Source: Burhinus oedicnemus | Taxonomy: Eukaryota; Chordata; Aves; Charadriiformes; Burhinidae | Length of the DNA: 64,000 nt | Direction: 5' to 3' | Assembly: GCA_008921705.1 (NCBI GenBank) | Contig: VFFE01006872.1 | Span: 484,100-548,099 of the forward strand | Program-made: the position numbers and the translations under genes | Notes under the pieces: model-generated | Seen by the model: the letters and a program-made list of their open reading frames with translations, nothing else | What the model was told of the DNA's origin: nothing | Database searches by the model: none | Shown here: in pieces, positions 38,995-51,755 of the stretch | Layout: the number at the start of each line of letters is the position of its first letter | Position numbering within the stretch: the stretch's first letter is position 1

Positions 38995-41983
38995 TCACAG
39001 ACACCCACTTCGGAGGGCTGTGTGCATTGCTGCCAGACTCCGTGCTTGCCCTGACTTGTTGTGCTTAGTAACTCAGGTTCAGCATACTCCTGCTCCTACC
39101 AAGCTCGCTGTGTTGTTAAAATGTGTGTTAAATTGCAGAACAAACCCAGCAGGGCTGTAAGCAGAAAGCAAATCCTACTGATTTTCTCGAAAGCTAAGAC
39201 GTTAGAGATTTTGGACACAGACTGGTATCTATAAGAAGTGATGCTGCAAACCGTCTTTATCTGTTGGCTGTATCATTTTTGTCTCTTTTTTTGAGGTTGC
39301 AGTCCTGAGTTTTTATTCAAAGTATGGAAGAAATAGCTGATCCTCGATTTTTACACCTTCAGAAATTCATGCCTGAAGTGTTTTCATCCAAGGCTTTTGC
39401 TTTGTTACTTTGCTGTGAACAAAAAAAAAGACTAAACAAGCTGGAGCTTTTCCCTTTTACAGATGAGACAGAGCTGTTTGCTGTACTACATTGAGTTAAT
39501 TCTCTGTAAATTCACTGAAGGCAATGGGATAGCTAAGATGCCATTAAGGGCATAAAAAGGCCAACAAGTGTTATGGCTGGAAATGATGCATACGCTATTA
39601 AAGTAGCCCTGGGTTGATCCTCAGAGCCCATGCTTTTTTCAGGTCTGGAGGTCAGAATATGCTTTCATTTCTTGATGGAGCACCTTTCCTTCAAAAATCA
39701 TTGAGACAACAATATAGAAGCCCTGATTCCTATTTCAGGCCTTTTTTCGTGGTAGAATCCCATTTAAAAGTTCAGATTAATTTGAATTTTCATGCTCATG
39801 AATGCAGAACTGGCCTGTAATTGTCACTAAGACAGACTGGTACTTTCTGTCACTTCATTCACTTAAGAACTTGCAGTATATTACGCTGAAGATTTACTAC
39901 AAGCTTCATTAGCTTTTTGAAAGCCACTAAGTTCTTAATGTAGATTGGTTTGAATATATACATGATTTAAATACACGAGGTCCATGCACTGATTCTGTTT
40001 GTTGGGAATTAGATATATAGCTGAATATATTTACCATGCAGATACTGTATTGCTTGCTATAAATCATTTCACAGAATCCTATATTTTACTTACATTTAAA
40101 AAATAGAACAAAAAGCAAGACAGCATATTACTTATTTAGTATATGTGTTCATTATATTGTATTCCATGAAAAAAATTAGTAAAATTGTATCTGTTCCCTG
40201 TCTTAAGAGAACTTAAATTATACTTGTAGTTCAATCGGACTAAAACCAAAGTGATACCAAAACCAGAGGTATTATCATTGTGCTACATAGTGGTCTAACT
40301 AGAAAGTTGCATTGGGATAATTTAGTAAGAATTTAATTTTTTTTGAAGAAAGAAATGGATCTGGGTGAGCATGACAGGTCATTCCAAATCAACCTATGCT
40401 AGCAGCAGAAAGAACATTGGCTTGCTCTCCTTTTTTGTATCAGTATTTTTGTACTGTGAAGATCTCCTATACTGCGGTTTTCCCCAGTGTAGTTTTCCCC
40501 AATATCCGCTGAGATGATTTAGCATTTGTAATACTTTAACTTCCGGTGATCATTTTTTTTCCACCTGCACATTTTCCTAGCTCATTTACAGTGTTTTCTC
40601 TTCTGATTAATGTGACAGATGAAAACAAACAAAAACCTGAACAATTTTGGTTTTGTAAAATCTAGGTGAGTTGTCTGGGCAGAACTGAATCTGCAAGGAG
40701 GAGGAGAAGGGAAGAGTGAGCGGTTTAGAAATCTGTCAGGAGTCTTAGTTCTTAAAGGTCACGGATGATCCTGGTCTACCACCAGATAGTATCCCTGTGG
40801 TGTGCACATTTCATTAGGCACCTACGACTGCAAGATCTTAGGACCAAACACCAGTTTTGTACCCAGAAATACCTTCATGTTAGAGATGATCTCTTCGACT
40901 AAGTGTTTTCACCCAGGTTATGCTTTTTCTTGTGTGACTTGAGAAGTGCAGAAAGATCAAAGTTAGACAAGGACGCAGCCCCACTCTGTTCTTGATTGTG
41001 CTATATGAGATTATTCGAATGATGCAGAGGTAAGTAGGTGAGTCAAAATGTTTGTATGTTCATTAGGAGGAAGCAGAATGACTTCTGAACTGAAGCTTGG
41101 CGAATGCATTTCTTTCAACCTGCAGAATCAGGAGTGATTCTTTCATACCTCCTTGCTAAATGAAGGGGCAGTGCTTTAAACAGTGGCAGAAGCCGGTGTG
41201 TTTACAATGTTTTTCCTGTCCCACCGTGACTGTGTTGGTCCTGCTTCATTTCAGACTGAGCTGTTCAATGCTTCCTTAGCTGGCTGCTAACCTTCTATAA
41301 GCTATCTATCACTTTTCTGTGACACAACTGGCTGCGTTTGTTGAGAAGGGAAGAGCCAAGTGATTCTCAAAGTCATTCCAGTGCAGTGTATATCAGGCTG
41401 TCTCATAACTTTTCCAAGACTTGGGTTTTTCTCTTGCAAAAATTAAAGGGAGGCTCAGATACAAATCTATAATCTTATTCCAACCCCCCAAATCTTCCAG
41501 ATCTTGGAGGAGTTCAGGCAAATGTTCTGGCTTTTACTTTCAGTTGGAAGTCTCCTTCTTGTGTTGGGTTTTGAAGCGCTATCAAAAAGATATTTTGCTA
41601 CTGAATTCCCATTCAGACAGAAATACAAATTACCAGAAATTTCATAATAGTTTCAGAAAAACTGTTACTCTTATATTCATAAAACCAACATAATTCCCAG
41701 GTGATCTCGTTTCCCAGGTAGATGATATCAGTAACATTAAACACCTGTAAGCACCATGACCTTTGCAAAGGATAGTACATTTGCACAAATGTTAATTGTA
41801 GAAATTGACTAAAAACTGCATTAGTCATCTGTAAAAACTGAATTTGAAGCTTCCAGTTGTAACAGTATAGGCATCTACTGCAGGTTGCATGTGCATGAAC
41901 AACCATATTATCCAAAAGATTTAAAATTCTTGAATTGAAATTATTCACATTGCACTGAATAGATTACTTAATATAATATTGCT

Positions 41984-42060
41984 AGGACTAAATTCCTTTG
42001 TAGTATGACTCCAGTGAGCTCTGTTCACTGAAGTTAATACTGGGAAAAATATGGGATCCT
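41984..42060. repeat. Relic of old palindromic repeat (tentative)
   Basis: GGACTAAATTC, then ATGACTCCAGTG and TTCACTGAAGTTAATACTGG resemble, at a distance, the 'GACTAAATTCTG...ACTCCATTGAAGTCAATGG' type of amniote repeat. Divergence is high. Confidence 0.3.
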
Positions 42061-44099
42061 GTTTGTTATGAACAATTATAAATTCTCACTCCATAATAAA
42101 GAAACCAAGACTAATAGCAAGGCCTTTTTCCCCCATGACAATATTTCTCTGGCTGGCAGCGTGAGAGGGAAACAGAGAAGGTGCCTGACAAATACTCTTT
42201 ATGTCATGCCAAGAGAGAATTCCTTAATCTTGTGGAATGAATGATGTAGGATATATAACACTTCTCAAAGTGGGAGTAAAGCATGTCACAGCTAGCTTAT
42301 TTGCCAGTCAGGCAGTCGGGGAGGGGTAGATTTGCCTCCTCACCTGCTAAACATACTTGGCATATACTGACCGTTTCTCCCAAATATTCCTCTTTCTTCT
42401 CAACAGATCCTCACCTGCTCTTTCCCCTGCAACTTTGAAAAAGCACAGTGTAAGTTAGGTTTTAGACTTAACTATTTCTCATTATTGAGTATTTCTAATA
42501 TCTCCACAGAGATCTACAGAGACTATTTTTTTCATGGAGATTTCTCAGACAAAAATACTTGTGCATGTTCTGGATAACCCATACGCACCAAATCTGAGGC
42601 TTTTGAAATCTAACATTAGACTTGGTCTGCGAATGCACAGTCAATCCAAAACATTCCTGTTGCATCAGAAGTCCTGCATAGGTGATAATCAACTCTACAA
42701 TATATGCACAATAGCTCTCATGCTGCTTGGAAGCATCAGCCTTACACTGCACGAAGCATAGAGGTGATCTGCAGGTGTGCAATAGGTGAGTCAGTGATAG
42801 TTGGACACCTATCAGCTGTGCTCAAAGTCACAATTCCAGTCAGACTGTCTGATATCTGAAAATCCTCAAGAAATGTACAAAATTTGCATTTTCTGCAAAT
42901 ACACAATTTTTTATTGGAAAAAGAATAAATGTCCAGGGAAACCTGGATGTATGGTAACCTGGTGCAGAAGTTACCATCTCCGTAAGACAGGCAGAGACAG
43001 AGGCCGGCTGAACATTCTCCGCTTTAATAAACTAGAGTTTGAGAACAGAATAATCTGAAGCCTGAAGCCATGATGCAGGGCTTCCCTCAGGGAGCAGGAG
43101 ACAAGCGGGCTCCACTGAAACAAGGGAGAATTGTATTTGCTTGCTTTATTTTTTGTTTTTCCTCATATATTTACAAGATTATGAGCATATATACATGCCA
43201 GCACTATTAATAGCAACATAATAGCATGGAGTTTGCATGTGTGATTTATAAGGGTGATGGGATCAAACCTCATCACTTCTCTAAATTAATCTGGGTTAGG
43301 GATTCCTTTGAGAAAATGTAGGTTTAAACTAGATTAAACAATTGGATCAGTTTAGATTTCCTTGTTCATGTTATTATGTTCTCACAACACAATTTATTAT
43401 CAGCAAATGCCCTCACAGAGAAAATGGCAAACAGCTGTAAAGCTGGGGAGAGGCATTACGCATGTAGAAGGCGTCATTTTAACTGCATAGAATCACATTA
43501 TCACTTTCATAGCACTAGAAAGATGCCTTGGCAATATACACAGTCTGCGGTCATTTCCAACATAAAATGCAACCTGCACGCAAGTTCTCTGTAAAGGAAA
43601 CCTAACTGTTGAAACCAATACTGTTACAGGATGACAGCAGTGCAAGAAGATAGATGGTCCTGGTGTGAACACCAGAAAGACCTGGGTTTTACTCCCACTC
43701 ATGTTATACACATTTCATGCAGCTTGGTACACATCGTTTCCCCCTCTTTGTACCTTTGTTGCTTCTCACACCATTTTCTTGGCTTGGCTACTCAGAACAG
43801 CAGGCCCCCAGGACAAGGACAAGGACTGTTGCCTCCCAAATGTTTGCAAAGCAATGCAACATAAACAGTCTTTCAAGTTCATGACAAAACCTTTCAGAGC
43901 TCTCATAAAGCAGAAATGCTACTACTTGGTTGTCTCCCAGGTGATGGGATTTCAAGCTCCTTTTGCCAGAAACGCACATGATGTAGCTAATTTTTTTTTT
44001 TTTTTTATAAGTTACCAATGAAGGCTTAATAGCTGTTTTTCAGCTGTAACAGGAAACCACTGCAGCAGTAATTCGGCCATTCTGGCACAGCCTATGTCT

Positions 44100-46085
44100 A
44101 TTTACAATTGTAGAAGGTAGGAAGAGACCTCAAGAAATTATCCAGGGGTCAGAAACTTTTCAAAGTTTGCATATTAGATCTGATTTCTTTTTCCCTGCTT
44201 TGAGGTTACATGCGCTGGAAAGAACTTACTGGGAGCTGAGAGATGCTTTATCCAGTGATGACACTCTCATGATGCCATGGCTCCCAGCTCCAGATGCTAC
44301 GTATGCCTTTCAAATATGAGCCTGCAAGTTACTATGTACACTTGCCTCACAAGCTGTTGCCCTTGGGTCTAGTATCCCCCTTGCCAAACATGCTCAACAA
44401 TCTAAATGATGCCTTTTTCAGCTGTGTTTAAAACCATCAGTGCTAAAGACTAAATGACCGCCACTGGCACCAAGGCTTTCTTAGCCTCCTAGCTAGGAAG
44501 TTTTTCCTTACATATAGCAGAAACTGTAACTCTAGATACTATTTAAGCTCCCCTCTAAGCATTGAGAGTTACCTACTGTCTTCTACCTTCTACATATTTG
44601 AAGACTGTTATCATATTTCTTCTCAGTCCTCTTTTCTCTAGACTAAACAAATCCAGTTCTTTGAGATTTCCCTCCAGGGTAATTTTTTTAAGACCTTTAG
44701 TACTTTTTGTTGCTCTCAGGACTTTCCCTAATTGCCTATTCCTCTCTTGAGTTCAGTGACCAAAGTGAAGCAGTCCATTTTCCAGTTTGAGACCTCACCA
44801 GTGCTGAGTAGGAGTGGAGAAATTATTTCACATATCTCACCTAGCCAATTTATACATTTCAGCACAATACTTGCTTTTCCACACCAGTATGCTATTGTTA
44901 ATTCTTAGTCAGCTTGAGCTCTTCCCAAATCCCCAAGGCATTTTTGTGCAGGTCTTTTGCCTTGCTGGCTGCTCTCCATTTGGGGGTTTATTCTTACCTA
45001 AGTGTAATAGTTTACACCTGTTCTTACTGCACTGAATCCTATTGTTTTCAGACCATTTCTCCAATTGATCAAGATCCTAATCCTGCCAAGGTGCTTGTAG
45101 AACTTGCTCTACAAATTTGGTAGCCATACTCGATATGCCATCTTCCAAAACACAGTGAAAATAGTCAGTGGTACGAGCCCTGAGAAGGGCATCTGTGGAA
45201 CTGCTTTCCATAATTCTCCCATGTCAACAATGAAATGACGATAATTCCTCTTGTAGTATTTTTTTTCCAAGCAGCTATGAGTCCACCTTACAATAGTTTC
45301 GCTTTAGCTCGCTTACAAGAAATCACAAGAGACTGTGTTGAAAGCCTTGTTCAAGTCAAGATATGTAATATCTATTGTCCATAAGACCTGCTACTTGTCA
45401 GAAAAGGAAATTAGCTTGGTTCAGCATGATTTGTTCCTGGCAAATCTTTCTTGGCTTCTACTTATCATTTCATTATTTCCCATACACAAAAGAAAACTTT
45501 GTTTAATTATTTGTTTCAATATATTTCCAGCAATTCAAGTTAGGCTGTTTTCTCTGCCTATATTCCTCGAGCTGCTTTTCTTCTTTTTTACAGCCAGGCA
45601 CTGCAATCACCTGTCTCCAGTCTTCCCTTCCCCAGGTGCTGTGGGAAAGGATCCCTCATGGCTCTAGGATTGCTTCAGCCCGTTTCCCATGTGCTCTCAG
45701 TTGGTTTCTGTCAGGTTTGGCTGACCGGAAAATAACTGACTTACTGAAGTAGTTTACTCTGTTCTTCCTGTTATTTAGCCTTAGACATTAATGCTTAGTC
45801 AACTGATCATAGTTAATTCTTTTTGCTGAGGAGTGAGGTGAAAAAGACATTAAACACTTTGGCTTTTTCTGTGTCACCTCTTACTAGCTTTCCATCCTTG
45901 TCGAAGGTTAGATCATTTTTTTGCCGTTGTCTTGCTCTAACTTCTAATGTATAGAAGTGCTTTCTTGTTACCCTGTCTTTCCTTTGCTAATTATATTGAC
46001 TTTTTTGCCCTGGCCTTTCTGATTTTATTCTCACAGGCTCCTTTTATGCTTTTATTCTTGTCCTTAGTTTGTTGTAGTGTATGGT
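44100..46085 (-). mobile_element. Ancient CR1/L3-type LINE, minus strand
   Basis: Read on the minus strand this is about 2 kb of old LINE sequence, from the ORF2 endonuclease-RT linker to the 3' region. The best anchor is the complement of 45325-45378, which translates to TIDITYLDLNKAFNTVS, the RT motif whose usual CR1 form is VDVVYLDFSKAFDTVS. The complement of 45405-45435 gives a TNHAEPS-like relic of the SCLTNL segment just ahead of it. On the plus strand it follows, phrase by phrase, the antisense of a repeat abundant in turtle and crocodilian genomes (for example ACTAAACAAATCCAG at 44642, GACCATTTCTCC at 45051 and CTTCTAATGTAT at 45939). All frames are broken by stops and indels. The 3' end is near 44100 and the 5' part is missing. 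Confidence 0.85.
45320..45440 (-). pseudogene. Reverse transcriptase motif relic of the old LINE
   Basis: This is the only part of the old LINE where protein-level similarity is plain by eye. It covers the RT palm region with the first catalytic aspartate (YLDLNKAF) and the conserved stretch before it. In-frame stops and small indels lie on both sides, so it is a molecular fossil. Confidence 0.8.
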
Positions 46086-47314
46086 CACATTGGAGGGCTA
46101 ATGAGCCACTTACTGAGGTTTAAACAAGTTGCTGCCTGTAAGCTGGGGCACAGAAACTGATGGTGTGCCTGCTGTGGCTCTGCAGCTTTCTTTCCAGGGT
46201 CAACATCTACCTGCTCATGCATTTATGGATGTTTCCTCATCATCTTGTATTCCCCATAAACTACCATTTGTTACACTTGCCTTTAGACTCCTATCACTGA
46301 CCTGCCTACCTCCTAGTTTAAAGTTGAGCCCTCTCTTCCCACTTTTTTCCCTGGGCCCCACTGGCACTCGGCAGTTCTTGAAAACTCACCTGAGCCTTCC
46401 TGGTGACTTCACCTTCCCAATCACACATTGATTTCCAGCGTGCCGCAGCCAGTGCCTTTGCCTGGAACAACTGGACGCTGTCATAGCCCCTGACCCCTCC
46501 ACTGTCACTCCCACTACCGTGCAGCTGTATTTGACTTGCTCATGGTTCTACCTGGCAGAACCATTAATGCACACATGCATAGGAGCAGTAGAAGGTCTCT
46601 GTGAGAGGGCCAGGTGAGTCACAGCAACCTTACTGCACCATCTCGGAATTGGGTGTTTGATGGGCAGGACACCACCTGGGGTATCGGGCTGAACAGCAGA
46701 AGGATGCCTCTTCCTCCCCTTTCTGTAGAAAAGAATCACCAGACATAAATATATTTGATCATCTTTTGGGTGAGATGGTTTTGGGATGGGCTTGGGTTGG
46801 AATTATCTGTAGTTTAAGGTTTTGTAGTTTCTGGTTACTTCGTTTGAGACAGTTAATATTTCAAGTGAATATTTCAAGAAGTTGATACGTTCTTCATTCA
46901 AAGCACTTTATATGCCTAGCACCAATTGAGTTCAGTTTCATCTGGGATCATTCCGCACTTCTGCAAATTAGACCACAAAACGTCAATTCAGATACCCAGA
47001 AACTAGGAGCATGAAATTCATGGCCACCTGCAACAAGTGTGGTTTAACTGACTTATCCAGCATCATACAAGAACTATGTGGCAAAGGAGGGATTGAATCC
47101 ATTCCTAAAACAGAGCTCAGCTGTTTTAACCAAGAGCTCATCCTTTTTCACATGATCCTGTACTGTCATTTACTGCATTTGCTGAAACAAATGTGGAAAA
47201 ACCCCTGTAGACAGCGGCCTCCTCCACTATGTAGTCCTGACACAGCTCCAGAGCAGCTCCACCCTGAAAAATAAATGTGGCAGAGATCCCATGGAAAAAG
47301 TCTGTAATTATATA

Positions 47315-47336
47315 ATTTGCATATGCATATGCAAAG
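47315..47336. promoter_or_regulatory. Double POU octamer palindrome (candidate)
   Basis: TTTGCATATGCATATGCAAA at 47316-47335 is a perfect 20-bp palindrome. It begins with the octamer ATTTGCAT (47315-47322) and ends with its complement form ATGCAAA(G). It resembles the palindromic octamer sites on which OCT-type POU factors bind as dimers. Binding is not shown by sequence alone. Confidence 0.4.
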
Positions 47337-48410
47337 GAGAGGAAGGAGAAAATAACACTCTTCATTATGTAGTATTGATTTTGCAACCTAGTCCTCATTT
47401 AAAGCAGATTTTATATATGCAATTATCTAGCTTTTAAAAAAGCAAACAGTAAAAAAAAAAATCAAACCCTCTTCCATCATGCAGCATCATGTTGTTGTAA
47501 ATGTCATTAGGGCTGGAGCCTTTAGCTTTACCGCAGAGCTCCCCGCCACTCTGAGCTAACAGGGAAACTGATAAGAGCGGTGGGTTGTCATCCGTGCGTG
47601 GACAGGAGGAATATTAGACAAATTTACTTTGTTGGGGGATTCACAGGTATTTGCTGACAGAAGAGGACTAGTGGCAGGAGGTGAGTGGGGGTGGGGAATC
47701 CAGAGATCTGCAGTTTTATTCGAAGCTCTGAGATACATGATTCTTCCTGTTTTCTTCTAGCACAGACCATTCAGCTTCCTACTACCCCATCTTGCCCTGT
47801 CCTAGTCTTCTCCAAGACTGCCCTTTCTCCATCCTAGTCCTTTTCCACCCATTCTTACTTCTCCCTTTCCCCTCACCCTCTCTTTTACATCCTGTCATTA
47901 GATCCTCGTCCCAGTTTGAGAGCACCACATCACAATCTACCCCACATTCCTTCCCACTTGTCTCTGCTGTGGTCTCTTCGGCCCACAATTCACCCTGACA
48001 GTCCCACTTTTCCTTCATTTCTCAGCTCCATTTTCTTTCAATACTTCCTCCAGGGGCAACCCTGCCCATGTGTCTAAGAGCCATATTCCCAGCCAGATAC
48101 TTCAGCAGCCCGATGTACAAGCTTACAACAGCCCGATCTGTTAATACTGTCATCTCCTTCACTTCAGCTTTGCTCAGTTATCTGCTCCTTTGGGACCAGA
48201 TGACTTCTGATATTTCACTGTTCTGACCCAGCTCCATCCGTCACCTCTTTGGAGCACATCTGGACCACAGTCACTGCCGTGACTGCAGAGCCATGCAGGT
48301 ATTCCACGCAGGCTTTGTACTCCCGAGTTCACCTGCTGTTACCTCAAATGTACAGTGCTCGGCTACAAACCTTACTGAGAAGGTGAGTAAGTACTAGGGA
48401 GAATAGGCGT

Positions 48411-48460
48411 GTATCTGTGTCTGTGTCTGTGTCTGTATCTGTATCTATATCCCTGTCTGT
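48411..48460. repeat. (TGTGTC)n / (TGTATC)n microsatellite
   Basis: Hexamer units of the TGTGTC type run into TGTATC and TATATC variants. An open frame of 65 codons over it begins MSVSVSVSVSIS and is a product of the repeat. Confidence 0.85.
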
Positions 48461-50413
48461 AGTCTATAGCAAAACACCAGTACAAGTGAACAAAAACACA
48501 CTTGGCAGTGGAATTACTCTTTCCACAGGCAATTCCCCTTTTCTACTAACACCTCGGAAAATCTATCCCGATCTGAAGTTCAAGACAGCCAACATCCTAG
48601 TCCTAAACCTGTGACAAATTTTTATTTTAGTCTGATATTGTGCAACATATCACAGCTAGAAATTAAAGCTTTTATTAAGAGGAGAGAATTGGCTTTTCTG
48701 TGGTGCACAGAGCACTTGTTTCAAAACTAGGTACACTCCATCACAAGAAAGAGATCACCAAAGTGCAATAGAATTGTGCTTAGAGAGGCTATTAATGGTA
48801 ATTTTGAGGTTTTAAAAGTGCAGTATTTTTTATTTCATTTTCCACCTTAATCCTGCCATGCTGGACTAGCTTCTTTGTCGGGAACTGGAGATATTGCATG
48901 ACATTTTTTAATTCCCTAAAACATTTCCAACAGCTTTTTCACAGAATAGGTTCTGTATTTACATACGCATGTAGAATGCACGAGGACATATTTTTATCTT
49001 GTGCTTTATTAGAAAGAGTGACGTTATTCATTAGCGCTCTCTGTGCTGCTCTCTGGCATAGGGATGGATGTGAAAGACACTAAGATGCAGAGAGGATCGT
49101 CTGCCTTTGTAGCATGCCCAGCCTCCAGCATGAAAAAGTCATGACTTGAGTCTCTCAAAAGTCAGAAGTTTACACTTGTTACTTTTTTAAAAAAAACAAA
49201 CGATTTTCAGGGGGGTTGCATGTCCTTACTGAGTATTTAGGGCATGGCCACTGCATGTTTTTCAGACCTTCCTCTAGTGTGCTTTTAAATATTAAATGAG
49301 TTTCCTACAGTCTTTTGATATTTGTGGTTAAGCACTTTGAGGAAAAACCAAACTTGTGAGATTCCAGGTAGCTTGTACCTGGTGGACACACTGTACCCGT
49401 AACGAGAAAGTCAGAAAGCATTAGGAACTCCCACAAAGACAGGGGACACTGCAGATGTGTGCAGTGGTCAGTCCATGAGCGGGTGTGGGCATGGCTATAT
49501 GCAGGCATGGCGCGTGAGACCAGAGGCCCATACACGCGTGGCAGTCAGACGCAGATACGGTCACTGTATCTGTGTCGCCAATATGCACGAAAGACCCTCA
49601 AGCATACAGATCTCATTCAGCAAATACATATAGAACGCCTGCCTGGGAGTGTGTTTATTAGATCCCATGCACAAGCGTTTCTGCACGTGTGAACAAATCC
49701 CAGGCACAGATAAAAGCGGACCCAGGCTCAGTCTTATGTTTGCAGGTTCTTGAGATGCAGCGTGGAAGTACGGGTGTGGGTGGGATTCACAAAAAAAGGG
49801 GGGAGGGTTTGTTGGCCACATGCAGATGTGTATTTGCAGGGCTTACATGTAGTTAGAAGTGAGTATGAACGGTGAATATAAATGTATATCCAACTGAGAA
49901 TCAAGTATTGGCATTTGAAAGCGGCACTGGATATTTCAGTATATAGACTTGGGGATTTGCATAAAGTTCTGTGTGAGAGAAGAGGACTTCAGGAACAAGG
50001 ATTGAATGCATTTCCTTTTTTCTGTCAGAGGAGCGTTTTAAGCAGGTAGAGCGTTGGTAGAGCGGCAGGGCATAGGGGTTTCATGTTGAGGGAAGAGAAC
50101 ATTGTGGCTCACGTGTGACTGTGCCGCCACTGGCAGGGAGCGGTGGGAGGGTGGGATCGATGGTCCGATCGTGTGTGTACCGCGGGGATACCGGGGCATT
50201 CTCACCCCTATTGGGGACCATCACTTACAAACTACCTGGATTTCCTCTGGAACTGACTGGGCACCTGTTCAGAACAAGGAAGAAGCTCAGGCCAGCCAAC
50301 ACCTTGTTACAAAAAAAGGAAGCAAAGTAACCCAGGGAGGGCTCGTGTGTGGTAAGCACCAACAGGCAGTAAATGATACCTGTTACCTGCCTGGCAATTT
50401 CTGCCTAAGCATT

Positions 50414-50442
50414 GGGGGGGGTTGGGGGTTTGGGAAGACGGG
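50414..50442 (+). other. G-quadruplex-capable tract
   Basis: G runs of 7-8, 5, 3 and 3 are separated by TT, TTT and AAGAC. This fits the G3+N1-7 four-run rule on the plus strand, about 0.6 kb upstream of the CpG island. Confidence 0.7.
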
Positions 50443-51473
50443 TAAACCCTTCTGCACAGGCAATTCATCCTGAACAGCCGGTAACTTGTAGCGGTGCACA
50501 AAACAGCTCCGAGCACCCACACGGGCTTTGTTGTGCCTGCAGGGCACAGTTCCTGTAGGGAACTACCTAGAACTCACATCTGCTTTAGATGAGGAAGGCC
50601 CGCAGCGCTACCGGTGCTGGCTGCGCTGCAAGTCACGATGGAAAAGTGCTGGGAAAAGTTTTCAGTTCGTAATACCTGCACCTGGGACGCATTTCGCCAA
50701 GTACGGCATCACCCCCTGCACAAGCAGAGCAAAAGCAAGCCACCCTGCTTGTCGGTGGGGAAGGGCACGGCTGGGGCTCCCGCGTGAGAGGATGAGGCCG
50801 CTCCTGATGTGGTGGGGCTGATATTTCCTAGATGAAAGTTTTTCACTCTCAAGATTTGCCTTCTTTCCTACTTTCCCTTGAGCCATGGGCATGGTGGCTC
50901 TGCTCTCTCCTCCCCTACCTCCCTCTTTTCTGAGAGCAGACGGGGCCAAGTGATGAGGGCTTCAAAACCTTGGGCAGAAACTCAGCGTGAGCTCGCTCTC
51001 TTTAAAGCCAGCCCCTGCGCTGGGGGCTCCGGGGTACGGGTATGAGGGAAGGGGGTGCCGCCGGAGGGACGCGTCTCTGCTGTGGAGGAAAGACATACTG
51101 TTGAAACAAGCCCGCCGTACCACCAGGCTCTCCCAAATGCCCCGCTTTGGTGCATGCAGGTGGCTGTAGGCTGCCGGCACAGCCCCGGCTGGCCGCCGGT
51201 GTCGGATGTGCCGCTGACAGAGGGTATCCGTGTCACTGACCTTGATGGCTGCCCGCGAGTACAATGCCAAGGGTGCACGCTGAGCACCGCTGGCAGGGAA
51301 ACGTTTGCCCACAAACTCTCTCCCGGGCAGCACCCAAGCATCAAGGCCAGCCATCTTCCAGTGCCGCAGCTTGACCTCGGCCCCGCTGCCCCTCAGGTCC
51401 CGACACCCAGCCAGCCGCGGGCGGCTCCCCCCCCTCCTGTCAGAGGGGCTACAGGCGCTGAGGCGCCCCGGGA

Positions 51474-51516
51474 CACGTGGAAGGTTCTGGAAGAGCTGGG
51501 GGGTGCCCCACACGTG
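51474..51516. promoter_or_regulatory. Two CACGTG E-boxes
   Basis: Perfect CACGTG palindromes lie at 51474-51479 and 51511-51516, 37 bp apart start to start, inside the CpG island. USF, MYC/MAX and CLOCK/BMAL1 bind this core. Intact CACGTG with its CpG is less frequent than expected outside islands, so the pair is a plausible functional site. Confidence 0.45.
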
Positions 51517-51755
51517 CGGCCTCACCCTCGCCTCACCCTCTGGCACAGGGGCGCTCCCGCCTCGCCCGCTGCCGGCCCACCCAGGTGCGTGGGGCCGACG
51601 GCCGCAAGGCCGCGGCCGTGGGCGCCGGCGGCTGGCAGCCAGGCACAGGGGCCCCCCGCGCCGCCGGCACCGTCCTCCCCCCCACCATGTGCGGTCTCGG
51701 GCGTGTGTGTGTGTGCCTGTGCGCGGAGAGGAGGGGGGAGCGAGGGGGCGGACTC

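Larger units (their letters stand above)
26345..44095. other. Intergenic, no gene recognised
   Basis: No conserved coding exon or RNA gene is recognised. The content is unique-looking sequence with microsatellites (27033-27068 and 38955-38998), mononucleotide runs (A at 28437-28448, T at 28568-28583 and at 43991-44006) and a few repeat relics listed separately. Open frames in the GC-richer patch at 30.6-31.1 kb run to 177 codons but have no family resemblance. Confidence 0.6.
46090..50990. other. Intergenic, upstream flank of the CpG island
   Basis: No coding exon or RNA gene is recognised. The part at 47.77-48.06 kb is pyrimidine-rich on the plus strand, and an interrupted (TGTGTC)n tract lies at 48411-48460. 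A POU-octamer palindrome (47316-47335) and a four-run G tract (50414-50442) are listed separately. GC content rises from about 50.1 kb towards the island. Confidence 0.6.
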
